Source: Microbacteriaceae bacterium
GTDB taxonomy: Bacteria > Actinomycetota > Actinomycetes > Actinomycetales > Microbacteriaceae
DNA: 8,129 nucleotides
NCBI GenBank assembly: GCA_012511645.1
Contig: JAAZFP010000222.1
Coordinates: 1 to 8,129 of the forward strand
Direction: 5' to 3'
The position numbers and the translations under genes are program-made. Shown in pieces: positions 1-5,579 of the stretch (the stretch's first letter is position 1; each line of letters begins with the position of its first letter). The notes beneath the pieces were generated by a model. The model searched no databases, was not told where the DNA came from, and worked only from the letters and a program-made list of their open reading frames with translations.

Positions 1-74
1 AGCAGCAGCGCCCCGCACGGGCTCAAGATCGCGAGCGTACCACCAAGAAACGCGGTAACAAGGCCGATATCCAC
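1..74 (-). CDS. ccdA: CcdA-type cytochrome c biogenesis / thiol-disulfide transporter, N-terminal fragment
   Basis: Only the first 24 codons lie in the window, running off the left edge. From a GTG at 74-72 the translation begins MDIGLVTAFLGGTLAILSPC and continues GALL. A short N-terminus leading straight into a hydrophobic helix with Ser-Pro-Cys (residues 18-20) is the hallmark of the first transmembrane segment of CcdA/DsbD-type proteins. In these proteins a pair of membrane cysteines carries electrons from cytoplasmic thioredoxin to extracytoplasmic thiol proteins. The gene starts 4 bases after the stop of the DsbA-like gene, and an AGGG ribosome-binding site lies just upstream within the end of that gene, so the two are almost certainly co-transcribed and functionally paired. 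The family call rests on a short stretch but the motif is characteristic. The second cysteine and remaining helices cannot be checked. Confidence 0.75.
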   Translation of the reverse strand, partial: MDIGLVTAFLGGTLAILSPCGALL

Positions 75-78
75 CTGG

Positions 79-891
79 TTAACCCTGCCCTGCGAGCGCG
101 CCTTCAAAGGCCTGCACAAACACTTCGGTCGGCTGCGCTCCAGAGATCGGCACACCACCAAGCAGGAACACCGGTGTTGAGGCTGCGCCGAGCGAGAAGC
201 CGAGCTTCTGGTTGCGTTCGATCTCAGCGCGCGTCTCATCAGAAACGAGGTCTGTGGCGAACTGGTCGGTGTCGAGACCGAGTTCACCAGCGAGCGCGAT
301 GAGGGATTCTTCGCTGAGCTCGCTCGCAGCGCGCTTCTCACCGTTCGCGTAGAGCGCTTCGTGATACTCCCAGAATCTGCCTTGCAGGGCGGCTGCATAC
401 GAGGCGAGAGAGGCGCGCTCGGACTCCGGGCCGAAGACGTTGAGGTCTCGCCACTCGATGCGCAAGTCCCCGCGCTCGGCGTACTCCATCATGGTCGGGA
501 GGGTTTGCTGGTTCCACTGTGCACAGTACGGGCACTGGTAGTCGGAGAAGACGATCATGCCAACGGGCGCGTCAACCGGGCCAGCAGCCAGTAGGTCACC
601 CGCATCGCGGCGTTCAAACTGAGTCAGGTCTGGCGCCTCAGACTCGCCTTGCGCTTCGCTGGTTTGCGAGGCAGCGGCGTCGCCCTGCTGACTTCCTGAC
701 GTCTGCGAGAGTAAAAACACGACGAGGACAAGCACCGCGATCAGGCCAAAGATAATGAGCGGAACTGTCGCGTTCATACGCTTGGTTCTGGTCTTGGCCT
801 TTGCTTTGGTCTGTGTCGAGTTCAACTCGTCGGGCTCCTGAGAATCGGGGCTATGTATTGATTCGGCTGACTCTCGCGAAACATCAACCAA
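79..891 (-). CDS. Membrane-anchored DsbA-like thioredoxin-fold oxidoreductase
   Basis: 270 aa. Residues 1-39 are a hydrophilic, Lys/Arg-ending cytoplasmic tail. Residues 42-62 form one transmembrane helix, 63-90 a Ser/Gln/Glu-rich linker, and about 91-268 a DsbA/thioredoxin-like domain outside the membrane. The active site is C120-P-Y-C123 in FSDYQCPYC, and the cis-proline loop is T239-P240 before VFLLGG. Such proteins make, isomerise or reduce disulfides in exported proteins. The CcdA gene 4 bases downstream suggests this one is kept reduced by electrons from CcdA, though an oxidant role is not excluded. The start used is TTG at 891-889. It lacks a Shine-Dalgarno sequence and lies 4 bases from a palindromic operator, so the mRNA may be leaderless. 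An internal ATG at 777 (M39), just before the helix, is an alternative start. It is divergent from the BlaI/M56 operon. Confidence 0.88.
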   Translation of the reverse strand: MVDVSRESAESIHSPDSQEPDELNSTQTKAKAKTRTKRMNATVPLIIFGLIAVLVLVVFLLSQTSGSQQGDAAASQTSEAQGESEAPDLTQFERRDAGDLLAAGPVDAPVGMIVFSDYQCPYCAQWNQQTLPTMMEYAERGDLRIEWRDLNVFGPESERASLASYAAALQGRFWEYHEALYANGEKRAASELSEESLIALAGELGLDTDQFATDLVSDETRAEIERNQKLGFSLGAASTPVFLLGGVPISGAQPTEVFVQAFEGALAGQG

Positions 892-895
892 ATCG

Positions 896-910
896 ACTAT
901 GGTCTATAGT
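896..910. promoter_or_regulatory. Putative BlaI-type operator 1 (ACTAT-N5-ATAGT)
   Basis: The sequence ACTATGGTCTATAGT is an inverted repeat with 5-bp arms and a 5-bp centre. The arms extend to 6 bp (GACTAT/ATAGTC) using 895 and 911. It lies in the 60-bp divergent gap, 4 bp upstream of the TTG start of the DsbA-like gene. BlaI/MecI/CopY repressors bind dyads of this general size as dimers, and a BlaI-type gene lies in the neighbouring operon. Binding is an inference. Confidence 0.65.
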
Positions 911-912
911 CA

Positions 913-927
913 ACTATGAATCATAGT
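913..927. promoter_or_regulatory. Putative BlaI-type operator 2 (ACTAT-N5-ATAGT)
   Basis: The sequence ACTATGAATCATAGT is a near-perfect dyad: 7-bp arms ACTATGA/TCATAGT around one central base. It has the same ACTAT-N5-ATAGT pattern as the site at 896-910, with centres 17 bp apart. It lies 24 bp upstream of the GTG start of the CPVC membrane protein, so a bound repressor would probably cover both divergent promoters. Exact -10 and -35 boxes could not be assigned because AT-rich matches overlap the dyads. Confidence 0.65.
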
Positions 928-940
928 AATCATGCTGCGC

Positions 941-946
941 GAGGAG
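941..946 (+). promoter_or_regulatory. Ribosome-binding site that fixes the start at 952
   Basis: GAGGAG lies 5 bases before the GTG at 952. It decides against the in-frame ATG at 916, which lies inside operator 2 and has no ribosome-binding site. Confidence 0.85.
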
Positions 947-951
947 AAACT

Positions 952-1521
952 GTGAAACGTCAGAGCAACTCTCTGGGGCTCAAGGCAACCGTGGGTTTCG
1001 CAGGCCAAGCTCTTCGCGCATGGACACCACGGCAATGGCGAATCGCGGCCGTGGCATCCGTGGCGTTCGGGCTCCTCATCGGTATCGTCACGGTCCTCAT
1101 CCCGAACCCGTGGTTTGCGCGCGATATCGAGCCGGTCTGGTGGAACTATCCGGTGTGGGTGATCACGTCAGTGCTCACCGGAATGCTGCTCACCACGTAT
1201 GTGCGCCCGTCAGGCGAGGTTTCTGAGGCCGAACCCATCGAGGCTCCAGCTGGGAACGAAAAGGTCGAGAAGCGCTCGGCTCGCATGGGCATTGCTGGGA
1301 GCATGCTGGCGTGGTTCGCCGTAGGGTGCCCGGTATGCAACAAGATCGCATTGTTGGCCTTGGGGTACTCGGGTGCGATTACCTGGTTCGCGCCAGTGCA
1401 GCCCTTTCTCGCGCTGGCTGCGATGCTGCTCACGGGTGCTGCATTGCTCTGGCGGCTGCGCGACCAAGTCGCCTGCCCGATGCCGGTCACGAAGACCGAT
1501 CGATTGGAGCTGGTTCGGTGA
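952..1521 (+). CDS. Four-helix membrane protein with a CPVC motif, putative redox partner
   Basis: 189 aa from the GTG at 952. Predicted helices lie at about residues 32-52, 66-84, 112-138 and 143-167. A charged loop at about 86-110 separates the second and third. The third helix contains GCPVCNK, with C126 and C129 as a CxxC pair, followed by a Gly/Ala-rich stretch and WFAPVQPF. A further cysteine, C175, follows the last helix. A membrane-embedded CxxC recalls CcdA- or VKOR-type electron carriers, but I do not recognise a named family. It shares a divergent promoter region with the DsbA/CcdA pair, suggesting it exchanges electrons with them or handles a thiol-reactive metal. Its stop codon overlaps the start of the BlaI-type gene (GTGA), so translation is likely coupled. 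Confidence 0.85.
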   Translation: MKRQSNSLGLKATVGFAGQALRAWTPRQWRIAAVASVAFGLLIGIVTVLIPNPWFARDIEPVWWNYPVWVITSVLTGMLLTTYVRPSGEVSEAEPIEAPAGNEKVEKRSARMGIAGSMLAWFAVGCPVCNKIALLALGYSGAITWFAPVQPFLALAAMLLTGAALLWRLRDQVACPMPVTKTDRLELVR

Positions 1522-1922
1522 CCGCAGCGCTTGCGCAGGATCCCGCAGGTCGCGAGGACGTGCCGACGCGATTGGGGGCCCTAGAAACGCAGATTATGGA
1601 GCTGCTCTGGGCGGGGGGTGAGTTCACCGTTCGAGAACTCATCACCAGTCTCCCCACCGAGCCGGCGTATACAACAATCGCGACGGTGCTGTCGAACCTG
1701 AAAAAGAAAGAACTCGTCTGCGCACGCAAAGAGGGGCATGCGACCCGATATTTTGCCTGCGTTGCCCGTGAGGAGCTCACCGTGCGCCGTATCGAGCATG
1801 CGCTCGAGGCGAGTGGTAACCGGGCAGCGTCGATGCTGCATTTTGTCAACACCCTCACAGATTCCGATCGCGAGTTGCTGCGGAGGTTGCTCGACCACGG
1901 TGATGCCGAAGGCAGCGAATGA
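1518..1922 (+). CDS. BlaI/MecI/CopY-family transcriptional repressor
   Basis: 134 aa from a GTG at 1518 that overlaps the upstream stop by 4 bases. The reading frame is open further upstream, but that part only shadows the membrane-protein gene. The N-terminal winged helix begins with LGALETQIMELLWAGGEFTV (residues 19-38), the characteristic first helix of BlaI proteins. The recognition-helix region is AYTTIATVLSNLKKKELV (50-67), followed by the wing with RKEGHATRYF (70-79). The C-terminal part (about 84-130) is the dimerisation region. BlaI repressors bind dyad operators as dimers and are inactivated through cleavage triggered by a BlaR1-type membrane protease. Such a protease gene follows directly with a 4-base ATGA overlap. 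Two matching dyads upstream of the operon (896-910 and 913-927) make autoregulation likely. The inducer cannot be told from sequence. Confidence 0.92.
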   Translation: MTAALAQDPAGREDVPTRLGALETQIMELLWAGGEFTVRELITSLPTEPAYTTIATVLSNLKKKELVCARKEGHATRYFACVAREELTVRRIEHALEASGNRAASMLHFVNTLTDSDRELLRRLLDHGDAEGSE

Positions 1923-2899
1923 CGGCAGTACTTGTGGTGGCCCTGCTCGGGGTCGTGCTGCTCGCTGCCGCATTCGGTGGCCCCTGGTTGCTGAGACAGG
2001 CGGCACCAGCGTTGGCGACAGTGCCGCGTTTCGCTGCGACCTCGGTCTCTGCGACCGCACTTATCTGGATCGCCGCCCTACTTGCACTCGGGCCAGTGGT
2101 GGCTTGGATCAGCCGTGGCCCCGCGTGGCTACCCGCAGACGCCGCCGCGGTGTGCGGGCAGTGCCTCGCCGCAGCGACACCCTTCAGCGACTCACTCGTG
2201 TCGGTCGCAATCCCACCTCTCCTGCCGCTCCTGCTCCCGCTGATTGGTGGGGGTCTGGTCGCGGTCGGCCTCTGGCATGAGTTCTCGCTCCTCCGGCAGG
2301 CACGCCGCCGTATAGTCGAGCGTCTTGGTGACGCGAACCGCGAGGTGACGATGCTCGGGTATCGGGTCAGCGTCGTGGACGACGACGGCTGCTTCGCGTT
2401 TTCCCTCCCACGCGGCACTGGGGGCATCGTGCTCTCGCGTGGTGCTGCCTCGTCACTCTCACCGGGCGAGCTCGCCGCAGTACTTCACCACGAAGAGGCG
2501 CACCTTCGGCAGCGTCACCACTTGTTACTCGCACTTCTCAACGGTGCCACCCATTTCTTCCGACGCGTTCCCCTGATCCAGGCCGCACGCGATGCCGCTC
2601 CCCACTATCTCGAGATCGCTGCCGATCATGCAGCGAAACGCGAAACTGGCACGACCGCTCTCGCTAGCGCACTCCTCAAACTCGGCACACCCACCCGCAT
2701 CATAGGTGAAGCTTCACACCCCCGATCAGCGGTGCTGCATGCGGCCGGGTCGGAACGGGTGAGACTGCTGATCGGTGAACCCCGGCCGCCAGAGAGCATC
2801 GCTCTTGCGATAGCGGCCGGAGCCTATGTCATGATGCTTGTGACGGCCGTCATCTCCGTAAATGCCCCGTACCTGCTGGCAGTAGCCGCCGGGTGTTAA
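1919..2899 (+). CDS. M56-family (BlaR1-like) membrane zinc metallopeptidase, no sensor domain
   Basis: 326 aa. Hydrophobic segments lie at about residues 1-20, 44-64, 92-119 and 294-320. The cytoplasm-facing protease region carries the zinc motif H191-E-E-A-H195 and a downstream E232-I-A-A-D236, which supplies the third zinc ligand as in M48/M56 peptidases. In BlaR1/MecR1 this protease transduces the signal from an extracellular penicillin-binding domain to loss of the BlaI repressor. This protein ends 7 residues after its last helix, so it has no beta-lactam sensor and any signal must be sensed by the membrane part or a partner. Two cysteines, C79 and C82 (CGQC), lie in the loop before the third helix and could be a thiol sensor (inference). 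Its ATG overlaps the stop of the BlaI-type gene, the usual arrangement of a repressor/protease pair. Confidence 0.9.
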   Translation: MTAVLVVALLGVVLLAAAFGGPWLLRQAAPALATVPRFAATSVSATALIWIAALLALGPVVAWISRGPAWLPADAAAVCGQCLAAATPFSDSLVSVAIPPLLPLLLPLIGGGLVAVGLWHEFSLLRQARRRIVERLGDANREVTMLGYRVSVVDDDGCFAFSLPRGTGGIVLSRGAASSLSPGELAAVLHHEEAHLRQRHHLLLALLNGATHFFRRVPLIQAARDAAPHYLEIAADHAAKRETGTTALASALLKLGTPTRIIGEASHPRSAVLHAAGSERVRLLIGEPRPPESIALAIAAGAYVMMLVTAVISVNAPYLLAVAAGC

Positions 2900-3042
2900 T
2901 GCAAGCAGACCACCCTAGATTCGAAACCGCCGCGAACGCGCCGGCCTCCCTCACCTCCGAGTTGTTCACCAAGGGTGTCGCGGGTGATCCTGGCCCGCTG
3001 CTGCAGGCCAACCCAGAGATTCGCGTCTACGAAACAGCCTGA
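2899..3042 (+). CDS. Small ORF after the M56 gene, function unknown
   Basis: 47 aa. The ATG overlaps the M56 stop codon by one base (TAATG), the geometry expected for translational coupling, but no strong ribosome-binding site is present. The product is soluble, begins MQADHPRFETAANAPAS and ends EIRVYETA, with no cysteines and no membrane segment. I do not recognise it. It may be a genuine small protein of the BlaI/M56 operon. It may also be the C-terminal remnant of a larger gene lost by deletion, since the mid-protein look of the sequence and its short length fit a remnant. Coding status is uncertain. Confidence 0.35.
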   Translation: MQADHPRFETAANAPASLTSELFTKGVAGDPGPLLQANPEIRVYETA

Positions 3043-3111
3043 GCCTTAAGGCAAAAGCCCTCGCCTGAAAACCGAGTGGCTCTCGCCTCCGCTCACCCAT
3101 GGCGCTCAAGA

Positions 3112-3777
3112 TTATTCGATGCGACGGGCGTGGATCACCACGTCTCTCAGCACGGCTGTCTTTCCGTCTGGGCCGACAGTCTCACGAGTTCGAAGTTCGC
3201 TCGTAATGATCTCCCACTTGTGCGGCTCGAGTTCGAGCGCGTTGAGTTCGGATTCTGGGGTCGGAAACTCGTGATCCGTATGGTGCGCTGCATTCGCCCA
3301 TGGTGGGGCTTCCGCGTGCGAGGTAACAATCAGGTGGCCTCCGGGCGCGACGTAGTCGGTAGCGCGACGTAGAATCTCATCTCTGGGAAACGAGATCGGC
3401 CACGAATGCAAGTAGGAACAGGTGACAAGGTCATAGGTCTGCGACGGTTCCCACGTCGCAAGGTCGGCAGCGATGAGGTTGAGTGCACTCGCGGGGATGC
3501 CTGCGGATTGAGCAGCCCTGCGGCCACGCTCAACCGCGGTGGGGGAGAGGTCAACACCCGTGGCATGCCAGCCTTGCTGCGCGAGCCAGACCGCGTCGCC
3601 GCCCTCTCCACACCCGAGGTCGAGGGCGTTGCCGGGCGCAAGCGCGCCTGCTATGTCGGCGAGTACGCCATTGACCTTCCCCGTCCAGACGCGGTCGGAG
3701 TCAGCGTAGCGAGATTCCCAAATTTCTGCGGCCGATTGGGGGACGGCGTCTTGCTCAGTCTCATGGTGATCGTTCAT
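3112..3777 (-). CDS. Class I SAM-dependent methyltransferase
   Basis: 221 aa from the ATG at 3777. The frame is open further upstream, but that stretch overlaps the SRPBCC gene and is compositionally unlike protein. A GAGAG ribosome-binding site lies about 9 bases before the ATG. The Rossmann-fold SAM motif I is ALDLGCGEGGDAVWLAQQGW (residues 51-70). Motif II is GVDLS (74-78). The post-motif strand is YDLVTCSYLH (115-124), and APGGHLIVTSH (144-154) matches the motif III strand. The layout resembles TehB/thiopurine-methyltransferase-like small-molecule methyltransferases, but the substrate is not readable from sequence. It lies 89 bases downstream of the SRPBCC gene on the same strand and may be co-transcribed with it. 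It converges on the BlaI/M56 operon. Confidence 0.88.
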   Translation of the reverse strand: MNDHHETEQDAVPQSAAEIWESRYADSDRVWTGKVNGVLADIAGALAPGNALDLGCGEGGDAVWLAQQGWHATGVDLSPTAVERGRRAAQSAGIPASALNLIAADLATWEPSQTYDLVTCSYLHSWPISFPRDEILRRATDYVAPGGHLIVTSHAEAPPWANAAHHTDHEFPTPESELNALELEPHKWEIITSELRTRETVGPDGKTAVLRDVVIHARRIE

Positions 3778-3866
3778 GGTGGCAACTCTCGAATTGGGTG
3801 CGGGTGGCGCAATGTTGAATACGCGGCTCAGTGGCGACGCGAAGGGATCAGGTCTCTGAAAGCTAC

Positions 3867-4304
3867 CTAATGTGGGGCGACGATGGTGTGAATGCGTGCA
3901 AGGGTTTGCGTAATGCCGCGACGATTTCGGCGGGGGAAGCCGAGAAGTCTCATCATGAAGCAACGCTTTGAACTGCTCGCGTCCCACTCCTCGGTAACGA
4001 CCGTGCCTCCCTCGACCGGGGAGAAGCGGTAGCGCCACACATAGTCGCCGCCCGGCTTCCAAGCAATCAGGCGCCCCTCCTCGATCTCCACGACGGTGTT
4101 GGTCATGCGATATTTCGCACCGAATTTCATGTCGACCGAGAAAGTGTCACCCAGAGAAAGCCTCTCCGGCCCCTGCACGTTCGAGGTTTGCACCGTGCCC
4201 GACCCGTCAATGCGCGGATGCTCGGTCGGGGTCGCGACGAGATCAAAGATCTTCTGGGCATCTACAGGAATAAAACGATCGACGGAAACAAAACACTTTT
4301 TCAT
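3867..4304 (-). CDS. SRPBCC/START-like (polyketide cyclase-type) protein
   Basis: 145 aa from the ATG at 4304 (MKKCFVSVDRFIPVDAQKIF). The frame extends upstream to 4361 without a better start. Residues 4-26 form the typical first strand and helix of SRPBCC proteins, where a chemical-group or boundary strand is followed by PVDAQKIFDLVA. Later strands include DTFSVDMKFG (53-62), YRMTNTVVEIEEGRLIAWKP (65-84), YVWRYRFSPVEGGTVVTEEW (88-107) and a long C-terminal helix. The fold encloses a hydrophobic cavity for small ligands, and the ligand and role are unknown. The ribosome-binding site is not clear: a G-run (GGGGGG) lies almost against the start. The 66 bases between the MMPL stop and this start could hold a promoter, but none stands out. 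Confidence 0.75.
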   Translation of the reverse strand: MKKCFVSVDRFIPVDAQKIFDLVATPTEHPRIDGSGTVQTSNVQGPERLSLGDTFSVDMKFGAKYRMTNTVVEIEEGRLIAWKPGGDYVWRYRFSPVEGGTVVTEEWDASSSKRCFMMRLLGFPRRNRRGITQTLARIHTIVAPH

Positions 4305-4370
4305 ACCCCCCAGGGTATCTAAACAAACCGGGGTCTTGCTGACCAATCTGACAGATTCCAAGATCGATTA

Positions 4371-4638
4371 TCACGATTTGGGGAGCTCTACCCCCTGAGC
4401 ATGAGGTTGCGCTTCTCGCTCTCGAAGGTGTGCTGCAAGGCGGTCGCCTTCAATGTCGAGGTTCGGTAAGGCCTTGTCCAGCCATTTTGGTATCCACCAC
4501 GCAACTCGTCCAAGCACCGACATGAGAGCCGGGACCAGGGTCATGCGAACCAGGAATGCATCGATGAGAATTCCGACGGCGAGTGCCAAGCCGAATTGTT
4601 TCACCATGCTGTCGTCACTGAAGTGACTCGCCCCGGCA
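4371..4638 (-). pseudogene. MMPL-family transporter, 3'-terminal remnant
   Basis: About 88 codons ending in TGA at 4371. The readable part runs from ASHFSDDSMVKQFGLALAVG through ILIDAFLVRMTLVPALM and WWIPKWLDKALP to a charged tail ending LPKS. This is the last transmembrane region of MMPL proteins, RND-like exporters of lipids or drugs, where a DAFLVRMTLVPA block precedes the end of the protein. The native protein is usually around 700 aa or more, so nearly all of it is missing. The coding sequence stops at the IS3 end near 4639, and the open frame continuing to 5048 runs through insertion-sequence DNA and is not native. The fragment has no start of its own and is presumed inactive. Confidence 0.8.
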
Positions 4639-4662
4639 TGTCCGGAGAGTGTTTTGCTGGTG
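4639..4662. repeat. Presumed terminal end of the IS3 part
   Basis: The sequence begins TGTCCGGAGAGTGTTTTGCT, directly after the stop of the IS3-type reading frame at 4663. IS3-family ends start 5'-TG, and the MMPL reading frame loses family resemblance at this point. The opposite IS3 end is missing, so the repeat cannot be confirmed by pairing. Confidence 0.5.
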
Positions 4663-5493
4663 TCAGCCGGCTCGTTCGACCGGTTCGTTGCGAGCGTAGT
4701 CGAGTTGTTCGACCTCGAGGGGTGTGAGGTCGTAGATGGAGCCGTGGGTGCGTTCGGTGTTGAACCAGAGCACCCAGGATGCGGTCGCCGCCTCGACCTG
4801 ATCGACGTCCCGCCATGGACCCTCGTGGTGGATGAGTTCAGACTTGTAGAGCCCGATCTGCGACTCCGCGAGGGAATTGTCGTAGGCATAACCGACGGAT
4901 CCGACCGAGGGGTCGATGCCCTCGTCGACCAGCCGGTCGGTGAAAGCGATTGACGTGTAGACGCCGCGTCGCGTGTGCCGCCACACGTGCTCATCGACCC
5001 CGATGATGCGTACTCCGTCGAACCGTGTCGGGTCATCGATAAGCACACGCTTGCCCTCGGCCAGCACGGCCGTGTTCGCGGTGTTCCAGGACACGGCCAG
5101 CGCCTCGGCCACGCGCGCGACGGTCAGGTGCTGGACCACGATCCCGCACAGCGCCCACTGCAACGCGCGCCGGGAGAGCTTCGATCGCGCGTTCGCTGCC
5201 TGGCTCGTGTCTTGTCGCCACACATGTCCGCATCCGGTGCACCGGTAGCGGCGCACGCGGATCTGCAGGACCGTGGGGCGCCACCCGAACGGCTCGTGGG
5301 CAAGCCGCCGGGTCACCGAGTCCCGTGGCGAGCCCTCGCAGCCACAGCGTCGACACCACTGATCCGGCTCGACCACGCGACACTCGAGCACGGTCCGATC
5401 CGGCTCTCGACGTTGACCGACAACCTCCAGACCGAGCTCGTCAAGGCGTGTGAAAGTCGTCAGATCAGGGCGATCAAAGGTAGCGTTGGACAC
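4663..5493 (-). pseudogene. Chimeric transposase: ISL3 N-terminus fused in frame to IS3 OrfB C-terminus
   Basis: 276-codon open frame from a GTG at 5493 with a GGAAG ribosome-binding site. Residues 1-177 are ISL3-type: a zinc-ribbon with C47/C50 (WCRRCGC) and C85/C88 (YRCTGCGHVW), a helix-turn-helix around 118-143, and the first catalytic Asp in GVDEHVW (D167). From about residue 178 the sequence becomes an IS3-family integrase C-terminus: YTSIAFTDRLVDEGIDPSVG (179-198), then AYDNSLAESQIGLYKSELI (203-221) with the last catalytic Glu E210, then WFNTERTHGSI and LTPLEVEQL. The join is near nucleotide 4960. The frame is kept, but the middle catalytic Asp is gone and the D and E come from different families, so it is almost certainly inactive. 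The N-terminal half could still bind ISL3 ends and interfere with intact copies (inference). Confidence 0.88.
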
Positions 5494-5548
5494 GTCGAGG
5501 TCTTCCGGACGGTGAGTGTGAGAACTTCCATCCTTGGGAGACCTCGAC
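5494..5548 (-). repeat. Inverted repeat in the leader of the ISL3 transposase gene
   Basis: GTCGAGGTCT (5494-5503) and AGACCTCGAC (5539-5548) are perfect 10-bp inverted arms separated by 35 bases. One arm directly abuts the GTG start codon at 5493. In the transposase mRNA this would be a hairpin placing the start region and GGAAG at or beside the stem. Leader hairpins that damp translation of transcripts entering from outside are known in other insertion sequences such as IS10 and IS50. That role here is an inference. Confidence 0.6.
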
Positions 5549-5579
5549 CTCTATCCCGGCAACGACGCGCCCGAAGCCA

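Noticed and set aside
916..951. ATG at 916 as start of the CPVC membrane protein
   Set aside because: It lies inside operator 2 with no ribosome-binding site. GAGGAG at 941-946 points to GTG 952.
1311..1517. Upstream extension of the BlaI-type reading frame
   Set aside because: It is a shadow of the CPVC membrane-protein gene. The GTG at 1518 with a 4-base overlap gives a protein of normal BlaI length.
3043..3052. Palindrome GCCTTAAGGC after the small ORF as a terminator
   Set aside because: It has no loop and no T-run, so it would not form a stable terminator hairpin.
3778..4062. N-terminal extension of the methyltransferase
   Set aside because: It overlaps the SRPBCC gene, looks low-quality as protein, and the ATG at 3777 has a ribosome-binding site.
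4371..5048. 225-codon minus-strand open frame covering the MMPL end
   Set aside because: Only the C-terminal part up to about 4638 resembles a protein family. The rest is Ser/Thr/Arg-rich out-of-frame reading of the transposase.
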